This document shows, piece after piece, positions 1-8,300 of a DNA stretch of 35,353 nt. The stretch's first letter is position 1. Each line of letters starts with the position of its first letter. The stretch comes from Clostridiales bacterium (GTDB lineage Bacteria; Bacillota; Clostridia; Christensenellales; DTU072), in the NCBI GenBank assembly GCA_012799455.1, contig JAAZLE010000098.1, forward strand, positions 1 to 35,353, read 5' to 3'. Below the pieces are notes generated by a model. That model had not been told where the DNA came from. It ran no database searches and saw nothing but the letters and a program-made list of their open reading frames with translations. The position numbers were made by a program, and so were the translations under genes.

Positions 1-1
1 A

Positions 2-178
2 GTTAACAGCTTAATAAAGGTAATTTGTATGCACCAAAATATGCTGCTGATATAGTAAAGAGAGACTTGATTAACAGCCTAATAAAGGTAGTTTGTACGC
101 AACAAAATATGATGATGATATATAAAGGGAGAGTGTGTTGGCTAACAGCCTAATAAAGGCAAATTATATGCGAACAAA
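2..178. repeat. three tandem imperfect copies of the macro-gene 3' end
   Basis: Three head-to-tail units begin at about 2, 70 and 141, a period of 68 to 71 bp. Each opens with a version of (g/a)(t/c)TAACAGC(C/T)TAATAAAGG. Units 1 and 2 match over almost their whole length. Unit 3 (141-178) is the real 3' end of the macro-domain gene and contains its stop codon, and it matches the others for roughly 37 bp. Read on the minus strand, unit 2 is one base shorter than the coding copy, so the extra units look like decayed duplicates of the C-terminal codons. They are not CRISPR-like, because the part between the conserved blocks is also conserved. The array may continue past the left edge of the window. 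Confidence 0.8.
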
Positions 179-1290
179 ACCTCATTAATTTCGAAAATGT
201 CATAATTAGCCTTCTCTATAAAAAACCGTATTATTATATCAAATTTTAAAACACTTGAAAGAGTGTATCCAGCTCTACCAATAAAATCTATTGTTTCGTC
301 AAGATTGAGAGATAGCGCTATAGCAAGAGCAATTGCTGTCTTTTTTGATGGTGTATAATAATTATCTGTGCGAATTTTTGAAAACAGTCTTCTATCTATA
401 TTTGCACGTTTATAAACTTCAACCTCTGTCATTCCTTTTTGATCTATTAGTTTTAAAAGCATTTCCGAAAAAGTTTCCCTTCTAGCATCTATAATATCAC
501 CTAGCGTCTTAGACTCTTTGCGCCTAAAAGCCGACCGAGGCCTCATCATGTTTTCACATATGGGTATGGGCTGTCTTTCCATATTGCAACTTTCCTTTCG
601 CGAGGCTTTTTCGGCTTTTCGCACATAAAGATGACTTTCATCGTCTTCTATACTTTCGTCTTCCGGGAAAAATATTTTTATATCCTCTTCGCTTGCGAGA
701 GGGGTACAAGCACAAATATCGGGCCGCAGATCGTCTTCATAATTTTTCGAATATCTTTTAGGTTTTTCAACATATTTTTGGGCTATAAATTTATCAATTT
801 CAGAAGATAAACTCTCCGGTAACTCGACAGCCACTTTACCATAAAGAACAAGAAAAATATCGATGTCATTCCATAAATACGCTTTGAATACATTCATTGC
901 AACTCTTAGGACTTTATCCTTTGGATAACCGTTTACACCACTTGATATAAGAGGGAAAGCGATGGTTTTTATCCCTTTTTTTATGGCAAGATCTAATGAA
1001 TTAGTGTAACAATTGGTCAGTAATTGCTCCTCTCCTTTACTTCCGCCCTGCCAAACGGGTCCAACAGTATGAATAACAAACTTCGCAGGTAATTCATAAG
1101 CATTTGTGATTTTCGCCTCTCCTACTTTACACCCACCAAGCATTTTACATTCTTCTAATAACTGAGATCCTGCAGCACGATGTATTGCACCATTTACACC
1201 CCTGCCGCCAAGCAAACTCTCATTAGCAGCATTTACTATTGCATCAACTTTAATCTTTGTAATGTCACTTCTGATAATTTTTATTGCCAT
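142..1290 (-). CDS. macro-domain protein with C-terminal helical/HTH-like domain
   Basis: Residues 1-173 form a macro domain of the YmdB/MacroD type, which binds ADP-ribose and usually removes ADP-ribose or acetyl groups from it. The adenine-binding D9, the VNAAN motif (19-23), HTVGPVW (74-80) and the ISSG loop (115-118) are visible. Two loop residues differ from active relatives: N33 replaces the usual catalytic Asp (GVNG where YmdB has GVDG), and N120 replaces the usual Tyr/Phe in ISSGVNGYP. Residues 174-269 are a charged, probably disordered linker. Residues 270-382 are helical and look like an XRE/HTH-type domain (LFSKIR, then [11 protein letters not shown]). The start follows GAGGAAG at good spacing. 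The gene lies 77 bp downstream of rmuC with no terminator between, so it is probably co-transcribed. ADP-ribose sensing linked to regulation is possible but inferred. Confidence 0.85.
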   Translation of the reverse strand: MAIKIIRSDITKIKVDAIVNAANESLLGGRGVNGAIHRAAGSQLLEECKMLGGCKVGEAKITNAYELPAKFVIHTVGPVWQGGSKGEEQLLTNCYTNSLDLAIKKGIKTIAFPLISSGVNGYPKDKVLRVAMNVFKAYLWNDIDIFLVLYGKVAVELPESLSSEIDKFIAQKYVEKPKRYSKNYEDDLRPDICACTPLASEEDIKIFFPEDESIEDDESHLYVRKAEKASRKESCNMERQPIPICENMMRPRSAFRRKESKTLGDIIDARRETFSEMLLKLIDQKGMTEVEVYKRANIDRRLFSKIRTDNYYTPSKKTAIALAIALSLNLDETIDFIGRAGYTLSSVLKFDIIIRFFIEKANYDIFEINEVLFAYNLPLLGC

Positions 1291-1367
1291 TTCTTCCTCA
1301 TGTTATTTTATTGGTTTACTTAATTAAGCATTCTACTTCAAGTAAATATTTGATATAGTCTGAAAAA

Positions 1368-2618
1368 TTAGTTATCATCGTCATCATTGTCCGCGGTTAT
1401 ATCCTCAGCTTCACCCGTAAGCGAACTTAAATTGCTAAGTTGGCGTTTAATTCTTTGAGTGCGCTTAAACGTAGAATCAATTGTGCCAGAAAGTGTATTG
1501 AGCTGTTTTTTGCTCTTTTCCGCATCTTTGGCAAACAATTTAAATGCGGTACGAAAAGCCTGCAGGGCATCTAAAATCCTAACACTATACTTTTGTACTT
1601 GAATTGTATTAAATCCCATCTTAAAGCTATGAAGCATTACAGATATACTTGATGGTCCCGCAACAACTACAGAGTAGTCCCTTTGAATGTCTTGTACTAG
1701 GTTTGGAATACTGATAACCTCACCATATAAACCCTCACTAGGTAAAAACATAATTGCAAAAGTTGTGGTGTTTGGTGGGCTTATGTATTTCTTCTGTATG
1801 TCTTTAGCCATATTCTTTACATCTTTAGCCAAAGCATCCTTATGTTTTTCAATCTCTTCCTTTTCATATGATGCCTGTGCCTCAATTAAGTTCCCATACG
1901 ATACAGTAGGGAATTTAGCATCTATAGGTAAATAGACCTCTTCTCCATCGTTTTTGCCAGGAAAACGTATCGCAAAATCCACTGCCCCTGACTTTAAGAC
2001 ATCGCCACATTTACTTTGTCTTTCATATTGATCCGGACTTAAAATATCCTCAAGGATTAAATCTAAAGACTCTTCGCCCCAATTACCTTTAGTCTTTGTT
2101 CCGACAAGAAGTTTATTCAAGTCCGTTATTCCTTCCGTCAATTGGTTCATTTCTCCTATTGAAACAAGAAGATTCCTAATATGTTTCTCTACAGTCGCAA
2201 AGGATTCATCAAATTTCTTATTGACCGTTTCTGTGAGCTTAGTGTCAATAATCTCTCGCATATTGTCTAATTGTTTTTGATTCCCGTCCCTTATTTCTTT
2301 TAGTTTTTCATCTAACTCCACCTGTATAACCTTTATGTTTTTAGTGTTACTGTCATGTAAAGCTGCTAGTGACATTGATAGGTCCTTGTTGGTTTTTTCT
2401 AACCACGTAGCTAGGGTCTCTGTAGAAGATTTAGAACCTGCGCTATAAGTATCTTTGATTGAACGGCTTTCAGATTCTAATGCCCTTTTAATATCCTCAA
2501 CCCACGCAGAGTCACTACTAGACGGCTGTCCTTTCTTAAGCATAAAAACTACATAAATAATTGTACCTAGAGCAAGAATTGATATAATTAACGAAATAAT
2601 TGCTATTGTTGGATCCAT
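1368..2618 (-). CDS. rmuC: RmuC family DNA recombination protein
   Basis: The N-terminus has one membrane-spanning helix (about residues 3-27), followed by a long coiled coil (about 40-165). The RmuC nuclease-like domain comes next: GNWGEE at 178-183, GAVDFAI at 211-217 and PIDAKFP at 231-237. The last two carry the D214, D233 and K235 of a PD-(D/E)xK-like site. At 416 residues it is close to the usual family length. The C-terminus ends in a short acidic run. RmuC proteins limit recombination at inverted repeats and are thought to act at DNA ends; biochemical activity is poorly defined in general. An ideal AGGAGG sits just upstream of the ATG at 2618, and a sigma-A-like promoter lies at 2649-2677. 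It heads a likely two-gene unit with the macro-domain gene. Confidence 0.93.
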   Translation of the reverse strand: MDPTIAIISLIISILALGTIIYVVFMLKKGQPSSSDSAWVEDIKRALESESRSIKDTYSAGSKSSTETLATWLEKTNKDLSMSLAALHDSNTKNIKVIQVELDEKLKEIRDGNQKQLDNMREIIDTKLTETVNKKFDESFATVEKHIRNLLVSIGEMNQLTEGITDLNKLLVGTKTKGNWGEESLDLILEDILSPDQYERQSKCGDVLKSGAVDFAIRFPGKNDGEEVYLPIDAKFPTVSYGNLIEAQASYEKEEIEKHKDALAKDVKNMAKDIQKKYISPPNTTTFAIMFLPSEGLYGEVISIPNLVQDIQRDYSVVVAGPSSISVMLHSFKMGFNTIQVQKYSVRILDALQAFRTAFKLFAKDAEKSKKQLNTLSGTIDSTFKRTQRIKRQLSNLSSLTGEAEDITADNDDDDN

Positions 2619-2648
2619 ATGTCCTCCTTCTTTTTTTAACTATAATCT

Positions 2649-2677
2649 ATAATAACTTAAAAGCACATAGTTTTCAA
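2649..2677 (-). promoter_or_regulatory. sigma-A-like promoter of rmuC
   Basis: Reading the minus strand, -35 TTGAAA (2672-2677) and -10 TATTAT (2649-2654) are separated by exactly 17 bp. Transcription would start about 25 nt before the rmuC start codon, leaving room for the AGGAGG site and little else. Confidence 0.65.
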
Positions 2678-2900
2678 TACTGCAAAACCGCACTGCGACA
2701 GTTTTGGGACATGCCTGCGATAATCGAGGGTTTATCTACCACTATGACAACTGACACCGATTGGGAGACATATTGACGCTTTTTATAAACTAATTAATAA
2801 TACATAAAAACGACCTATCCATTAGCATCGCTTTTTAAGCCTTTTTACAATTTATAGGTTTTTCAAGTTTGTTGTCATTCGGTTTTAATGAATGCTTGCG
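2678..2900. other. non-coding stretch between the rmuC promoter and the aminotransferase terminator
   Basis: With the promoter and terminator on either side, this makes up the 337-bp gap between 2619 and 2955. I see no credible ORF or RNA gene. The only structure is a pair of loosely similar segments, 2697-2719 and 2753-2778, each of the form GACA...TTGGG..ACAT...GACG/TGCG. They might be the end of a decayed mobile element, but nothing else supports that. Confidence 0.4.
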
Positions 2901-2931
2901 TAAAAAAGAACCTAGGTATTAACCTAGGTCC
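2901..2931 (-). terminator. intrinsic terminator after the aminotransferase gene
   Basis: On the minus strand, stem GGACCTAGGT (2922-2931) pairs with ACCTAGGTTC (2908-2917) around a 4-nt loop, 10 bp with one G-U pair. A run of six T follows (2902-2907). It begins 25 bp past the stop codon of the aminotransferase gene. Confidence 0.85.
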
Positions 2932-2955
2932 TTAAAAGTTTTTTACTTATAAAGC

Positions 2956-4212
2956 TTATTTAAACTTGTCTGGATTGTTCCTTACTAATACATCCATAGC
3001 CTCAGTACAAATTCCAATTGTTTCGTCAATTAACTCAGGCGTCATTGCGTAACAAATAAAGTGGTTGTGGTGGTTAGTTAAGAACACGCCTCTCTTTACG
3101 CATTCAGCTATCCACTCTTGATGTAGACGGAAATTTTTAAGCTCATCATCAATTCTTAAATAGAACATTGATGGATGTCCCGAAGCAATTAGTGGAATAT
3201 TTCTTGCTTTTGCGGCTTTCTCTAAGCCAGTTATCAGTCTTATTCCCATTTTTTCGAAATGGTCTGTAGCGTTTACTTTTTCTAGTTTCTTTAAGGTTGC
3301 AAGACCTGCCGCAAATGGTACTGCACTTAGCCAATACGATCCAGTGTATGGGACTGTACTAGCTGCACCTTTTAAGAAGTTCTTTCCACAAAGTGCTGAA
3401 ACATTATATCCGTTAGCTAATGCTTTACAGAATGTAATTAGATCTGCCTCAATTCCGAAGTATGTATCCGAACCATGTAAACTAAGTCTAAATCCACAAC
3501 GAATATCATCAAAAATTAGGATAATGCCATTTTCTGTACAGATTTTTCTGACTTCTTGCCAATATCCTTCTTTAGGTAGTTCGTTATCTATAAAGTTTCC
3601 GTGCATATATGGCGTGGCAATCAAGCAAGCTATCTTATCTTTATTCTTTGCAATAACTTCTTTTAGTGCTTCAATATCGTTAAATGGAATATATAGTCCG
3701 TTTTTACAATCTTCTTCTATGGTTCCGGGAGTGTCTGGATGTTGTGTCCACGGTGCTACACCATGATAGTATCCATGTAAAAAGATTATCTTTTTTCTAC
3801 CCGTATAGTAACGAGAAATCATTATTGCAAATGAAGTAACGTCACCACCATTTTTACAGAAAAACGCCCAATCTTTTTTTACTAACTGGGTTAGATATTC
3901 TGCAAACTCTACAGTTACTGGCGCTGGAAGCGTCATGCAGTTTCCAAGTTTCGCTTGCGCTTGTGCTGCAGCATCTACATCTGGATCATTATATCCTAGC
4001 ACGTTTGGACCATATGCACACATATAGTCTATAAAACGATTTCCGTCAACATCCCAAAACTCTGCTCCCTTTCCTTTTGAAGCAAAGAAGGGGAAAGCAG
4101 ATGAAGGTATCATACATCCTTCTGCAGGTCCTAAGTGGCCATATACACCGCTTGGAATGACCTTACCCGCTCTTATCATTGTCTCTACATTTTTATTATA
4201 AACATATGTCAT
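2956..4212 (-). CDS. class III PLP aminotransferase, glutamate-1-semialdehyde aminomutase-like
   Basis: This is a fold-type I, class III aminotransferase close to glutamate-1-semialdehyde 2,1-aminomutase in layout. The N-terminal FWDVDGNRFIDYM (52-64) is typical. A phosphate-binding NGGDVTSFA (121-129) stands where relatives have N(S/G)GTEA. HGYYHG (146-151) follows. D235 in IFDDIRCGFR should contact the pyridine nitrogen, and K263 in CKALANGYN should form the Schiff base. At 418 residues the protein is full length. The start follows GAGGAGG. It lies 23 bp downstream of the SCP2-like gene and shares its promoter and a terminator at 2901-2931. No haem-pathway genes are nearby, and the GTEA motif is altered, so I do not call it hemL. 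The amino donor and acceptor are unknown; a lipid-like or hydrophobic substrate linked to the SCP2 partner is only a guess. Confidence 0.9.
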   Translation of the reverse strand: MTYVYNKNVETMIRAGKVIPSGVYGHLGPAEGCMIPSSAFPFFASKGKGAEFWDVDGNRFIDYMCAYGPNVLGYNDPDVDAAAQAQAKLGNCMTLPAPVTVEFAEYLTQLVKKDWAFFCKNGGDVTSFAIMISRYYTGRKKIIFLHGYYHGVAPWTQHPDTPGTIEEDCKNGLYIPFNDIEALKEVIAKNKDKIACLIATPYMHGNFIDNELPKEGYWQEVRKICTENGIILIFDDIRCGFRLSLHGSDTYFGIEADLITFCKALANGYNVSALCGKNFLKGAASTVPYTGSYWLSAVPFAAGLATLKKLEKVNATDHFEKMGIRLITGLEKAAKARNIPLIASGHPSMFYLRIDDELKNFRLHQEWIAECVKRGVFLTNHHNHFICYAMTPELIDETIGICTEAMDVLVRNNPDKFK

Positions 4213-4235
4213 TTCAATTTTCCTCCTCTTTCTTC

Positions 4236-5003
4236 TTATTGTAAGTACTTAGGAACGATATTAAGTATCTTGTTAACATTGTCTAGTAGAAGCATCTGTC
4301 CCGATGTTTCTAAAGTGCCTGCACTTATACATGACATAGCATCTACTTGGCCACTTATTAGTCCCCATGCAGTATCAATATCTCCAAATGTCATGAATGC
4401 TCTAGGCTTTGTTGATTTTTCAAGAGTCGCAGTAAGACGTCCATCTTTTTTCGTTAAGGTGGCATATGCTTCATCTCTAATTGCTACAGAAATTTCCCCG
4501 TCCTCTAATCTTTTCATTGCAAACCTTGCAATTCTATCATTATTCCCAACCTGCGCTATACCATTAACCATGGCATAAAACGATAAAACTGTTGTAACTC
4601 TTTTTTCCTTGTCATTTGCAAATTCTGTTCTTCTTAAAACATCGGTCATGCCCGCTGTTAAGACGTTGAATGGACTTGTTGGCTTACCCATAAACTTCAG
4701 TGCCTTAAATATGCCAGGTAGCGTTGGAATTGGCATTGCTTTACCATCTACAACATCATTAAAAAATTCTGGACTCTTGCAAGGTAGCACTATATCTGCG
4801 CGCTCATTGTTCTCGCGTGGAAATACCCTTACCTTACCATCTTTAAATTCAATGAGTCCATCAGGTCCATCATTGACCTTAAACCTAACTACAACATTTT
4901 GCTGCTTGGCAACTTCTTTAGCCTCAGGAACCAATTCTACATATTTTTCCAAAGTTCCGATAGCAGCATACAAGTTTACAAAAGCTTTTGTTCTTGCTGA
5001 CAT
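4236..5003 (-). CDS. tandem SCP2-like (sterol carrier/lipid-binding) protein
   Basis: The 255-residue protein looks like two SCP2-fold modules in a row. Module one covers about residues 36-125: FKDGKVRVFP, then ADIVLPC, then FFNDVVDGKAM. Module two covers about 160-255: TKKDGRLTATLEK, then FMTFGDIDTAWGLISGQVDA, then GTLETSGQM. Each has the family's alternation of charged strand, helix and a G-K/Q-h loop. SCP2 domains bind hydrophobic ligands in a tunnel; no signal peptide or membrane helix is seen, so it is probably cytoplasmic. It is the first gene of an operon with the class III aminotransferase. It has a strong AAGGAGG site and a promoter at 5086-5114. The ligand is unknown. The second module is the more convincing of the two. 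Confidence 0.75.
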   Translation of the reverse strand: MSARTKAFVNLYAAIGTLEKYVELVPEAKEVAKQQNVVVRFKVNDGPDGLIEFKDGKVRVFPRENNERADIVLPCKSPEFFNDVVDGKAMPIPTLPGIFKALKFMGKPTSPFNVLTAGMTDVLRRTEFANDKEKRVTTVLSFYAMVNGIAQVGNNDRIARFAMKRLEDGEISVAIRDEAYATLTKKDGRLTATLEKSTKPRAFMTFGDIDTAWGLISGQVDAMSCISAGTLETSGQMLLLDNVNKILNIVPKYLQ

Positions 5004-5085
5004 TTCTTAACCTCCTTATTTTGGGTATATTTTCTTCCCTCTTTCATAAAAGACAATTATTAAAAAGCATAGTCTTCTAATATTA

Positions 5086-5114
5086 ATGATACTACTTTAA
5101 AGGTGTGATTTCAA
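5086..5114 (-). promoter_or_regulatory. sigma-A-like promoter of the SCP2-aminotransferase operon
   Basis: On the minus strand, -35 TTGAAA (5109-5114) is followed after 17 bp by -10 TATCAT (5086-5091). The predicted leader is about 75 nt. This promoter, the leader and the 5271-5300 terminator are all I recognise in the 318-bp gap 5004-5321. Confidence 0.6.
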
Positions 5115-5270
5115 CATGCAATTATTTTACACGTTTAAACACATCTTTATACCAAAATCCATAGCCAGCTTAAACTTTTGCAGTTAACATAAAAACTAAC
5201 AAGTGTATGCTTGTATATCCTATTTCATGATTATCTATGGTTTTATGTCTAATTTTATAAAAAGTTAGTT

Positions 5271-5300
5271 AAAAAACAAGAGAGGCACTCGACCTCTCTT
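5271..5300 (-). terminator. intrinsic terminator after the 2099-residue surface-protein gene
   Basis: On the minus strand, stem AAGAGAGG (5293-5300) pairs perfectly with CCTCTCTT (5278-5285) around a 7-nt loop. TG and six T (5271-5276) follow. It ends the long transcript of the 5322-11621 gene. Confidence 0.88.
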
Positions 5301-5321
5301 CTGATTCCAGTAAGTTTTTGA

Positions 5322-8300
5322 TTATTTCCCATACCTTTGTATAGTGCGCGGTGGGGCCACTCTTTCCTCAGGTCTTGCTGGGTTAGAAGGTGGTGGGGCA
5401 TTGCCAGCAGGTATTCCATGAATGCCCTTCTTGACAATGTTATGTTTATGGCTTCTATTGTATATCCTCAAGAACCTTCTCTTACGAATAATCATAACCA
5501 GTATTACTACAAACATCACCCCAAGTAATGCTGCTCCACCATAAGCTAAGTAAGTTAACATATTATAATCGAGTTCAATGCCAGCAATGGACCCATATAC
5601 TTTTTCGTCTTCGGGTCTTGCCACAATATTAGCAGTTGTTGCAAGGGCATAAGTATCTAGTCTATTAGCAGCAAAAGAAACAGATGTGCCGGTCTTATCA
5701 ATCATTACACCTTCTACTGGAGATATTGTCCCGTCTGGATGCACCCTGTACACTGCAAATACTTTGTATTCCCTATAATCTTCTGGGATAGGAAGTGTCA
5801 CGGTAATGTTTCCAGTATCATATTGTGAACTGACACCTTCTAGTCCGACTTGATATAGGCTCATGAGCGCACGAGATTCATTCACAGGAAGTACATCCAT
5901 TAAAGTTTTCTGCACAATTTGATACCTTTCTGTACTTTCCTCAAACGCAAATACTGCTACCTCAACGTCTCCTTCTGCAACAAGTTTGTCACCATATATC
6001 TTTACGCCTGTCTTTTCGTCTTGTAATTTTAAAACCTCACAGATTCTTTTTAATTCTGTTAATTTGTTTACTAAGTTTGGAGTGAATACTCCCTTTTGAT
6101 CTACAGATAACCCTAGATATGCTGCATATACCCCACGTACTGCTTCATAATCTGATCTTGTTACGATGTTGGTTGCAGGTAATGATATGGTCTGTTTTTC
6201 CACATTACGTACCTGTTGCATCAATGAATTTAATCTTTGATATTCACTTAGCAGTTTTTCATAATATGTGTTATGTGTGCCTTCTCTTATCTTTAGCTGT
6301 TGCCACTCTGGATAAACAACCAGCGGATCAGGAGAAGTAAAGTAATCAATATACTTTTTCATTTCAGGATAGTCGGAAGCAAGCTCAAAACTTGTCCTCG
6401 CGTTTATACCCTCTAAGTAATTTCTATAATCTTCAACTTGCTTTTCGAGAGTATATACTCTGTCTTTAAGTCTCGAAATAGTTACCCTAAAGTACTCACT
6501 TCGGGACTCGATTAGAGCATTTAATAGCACTGCGCTATTATATTGTTGCTCAAAAATATTTAACATCTCAAGATGCTCGTCTTTTAGCTCAATGCTCGTA
6601 TGTTCACCACTCACTGTCAGAGGGAATACGGTCATATAGAATTTCAATTCAGCTTTATTCCCAGCCTTATCAGCTACTACAATATGCACAAGACCATTAT
6701 TGCTATTATCAACGGTATTAGTAGCGATTATCATTCCATTTGATAGTGGGAAGTTATTATATCTTGCATAATCTAGATTGTCTTCGGTATATGTAATTGC
6801 TTGGTCAATGTAATAGACGTTTGGTTCAGGGCCAGCAGAGTTTACAATAATTCCAGAATGTATAACTGGTGGCACCGAGTCGATGTTTACTAAAAACTCT
6901 TTGGTGACCTTAAGCCCAGCTTGGTTAATGGCTTCAACTACAACCCTAGATATTAGATTGAAACTGAGGGTAGATCCTGCTTCCCAAGGTGATTTGTTTT
7001 CAGGAGTTTCATAATCATGATACGTGTATGTTACAATCGACGCTGCTTCATTGATTACTTCCCTGCTTATTACTACCTCGGGGGCTTTTGTCCATTGTCC
7101 AGACTCTAACCTCTTCCCTTGTATCCCTTCAGTCATTTCCTGACCTACAAGCTTAAATTCGGGCATTATCTTGTCTACATTAAACGTGAGCTCGATCATA
7201 GAAAATGACTCGTTTGCATAGGACTTTGCCCTTAATTCTATAGTTATTGTTCCGTTACCTTCTTTGAATTCATTTGTTTGAACTGGTGGGATAATGTCGT
7301 CCGTAGTAATTCTGTTAGACTTCATATGTTGATAATCTTCTGTATTCTTAATTCTGTATTGGTAAATCACGCCACTTGGGATATCATCATTGCCTACCAC
7401 CTCAACTAATATCGCACTAGAATACCATCTGGTTTTAGCATCTTCAATACTTATGTTAGATACCTCTGTCGTACTAAGCCTTATGTTTTCTATTTCCAGC
7501 CTAGGCCTATTAATGTCTATCTTTAAAAACGCAGCCCTATCTAATATCTTTTCTGCACCAGATTGATTAGTGATCTTAAATTGAACAGTTCCTTTAAAGT
7601 TTATAATAACCGCATCAGGATAGCTTGGATCTGCCGCTCCACAAAAATGAAGTAGGCCTATACTTGTGCTTGGTTTTGGTACAGAATTATATTTTACCCA
7701 TTCACCATTATTTATTTTATACCAGTAGTAGACAGCCGTTTCAGAGGTAGGTTTAATACTGACAGTAGCTCTATCTGTCCAATTAAACCCATAGTTATCA
7801 CCCGTCAATATTCCCATCGTTCCACCAGATACAGAGCCTATTGTAGCTTTTAATTCGGTTGTTTCTACGTATACGCGCACTCTATATGCTATGGGAGTAT
7901 CTAAGCTTAATCCATTTGTTGCATACATCCAATAATATTGACCCGTTAGATTGTATGTTTGTGTAAGCAATGTCCATCCCGGTCCTGTTACAGAAGGCGC
8001 TACCGTTTCAGATTGAGAAGATAATCTATAATAAAATCTAATTGGTGCCTTTTGCTTAAAAATACTTGAAGGATTATTCATCGCATCAATTTCTGTACTA
8101 ATGAGAGAAGGAACTCTAGCCTGATCGCCAGTAGGATTGTAGTTATAGACGCGATATTCGTTGCCGGCCTCCTTTACAATCTCTCCTCCTTTTGCAGATA
8201 TTGCATATATTACATTAGGAGTTGAGGTGTCCATCTTAACCGTTGTTTCCACAGTAGCACTAGGATGTCCTGCAGCATTAATAGCGCGGAAAATAATTGT

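Noticed and set aside
2-178. CRISPR-like array at the left edge
   Set aside because: The segments between the conserved blocks are themselves alike, and the third unit is the coding end of a gene, so there are no spacers.
1291-1367. Terminator between rmuC and the macro-domain gene
   Set aside because: An inverted repeat (TTTACTT...AAGTAAA) is present, but it has a long loop and no T-run, so it is not a convincing terminator.
2956-4212. Assignment as hemL
   Set aside because: The phosphate-loop motif differs from glutamate-1-semialdehyde aminomutase, and no tetrapyrrole genes are nearby.
4135-4578. Plus-strand open frames such as this one and those at 4609-5010, 25193-25579 and 31885-32262
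   Set aside because: They lie antisense inside well-supported minus-strand genes, lack ribosome sites and have no recognisable protein features.
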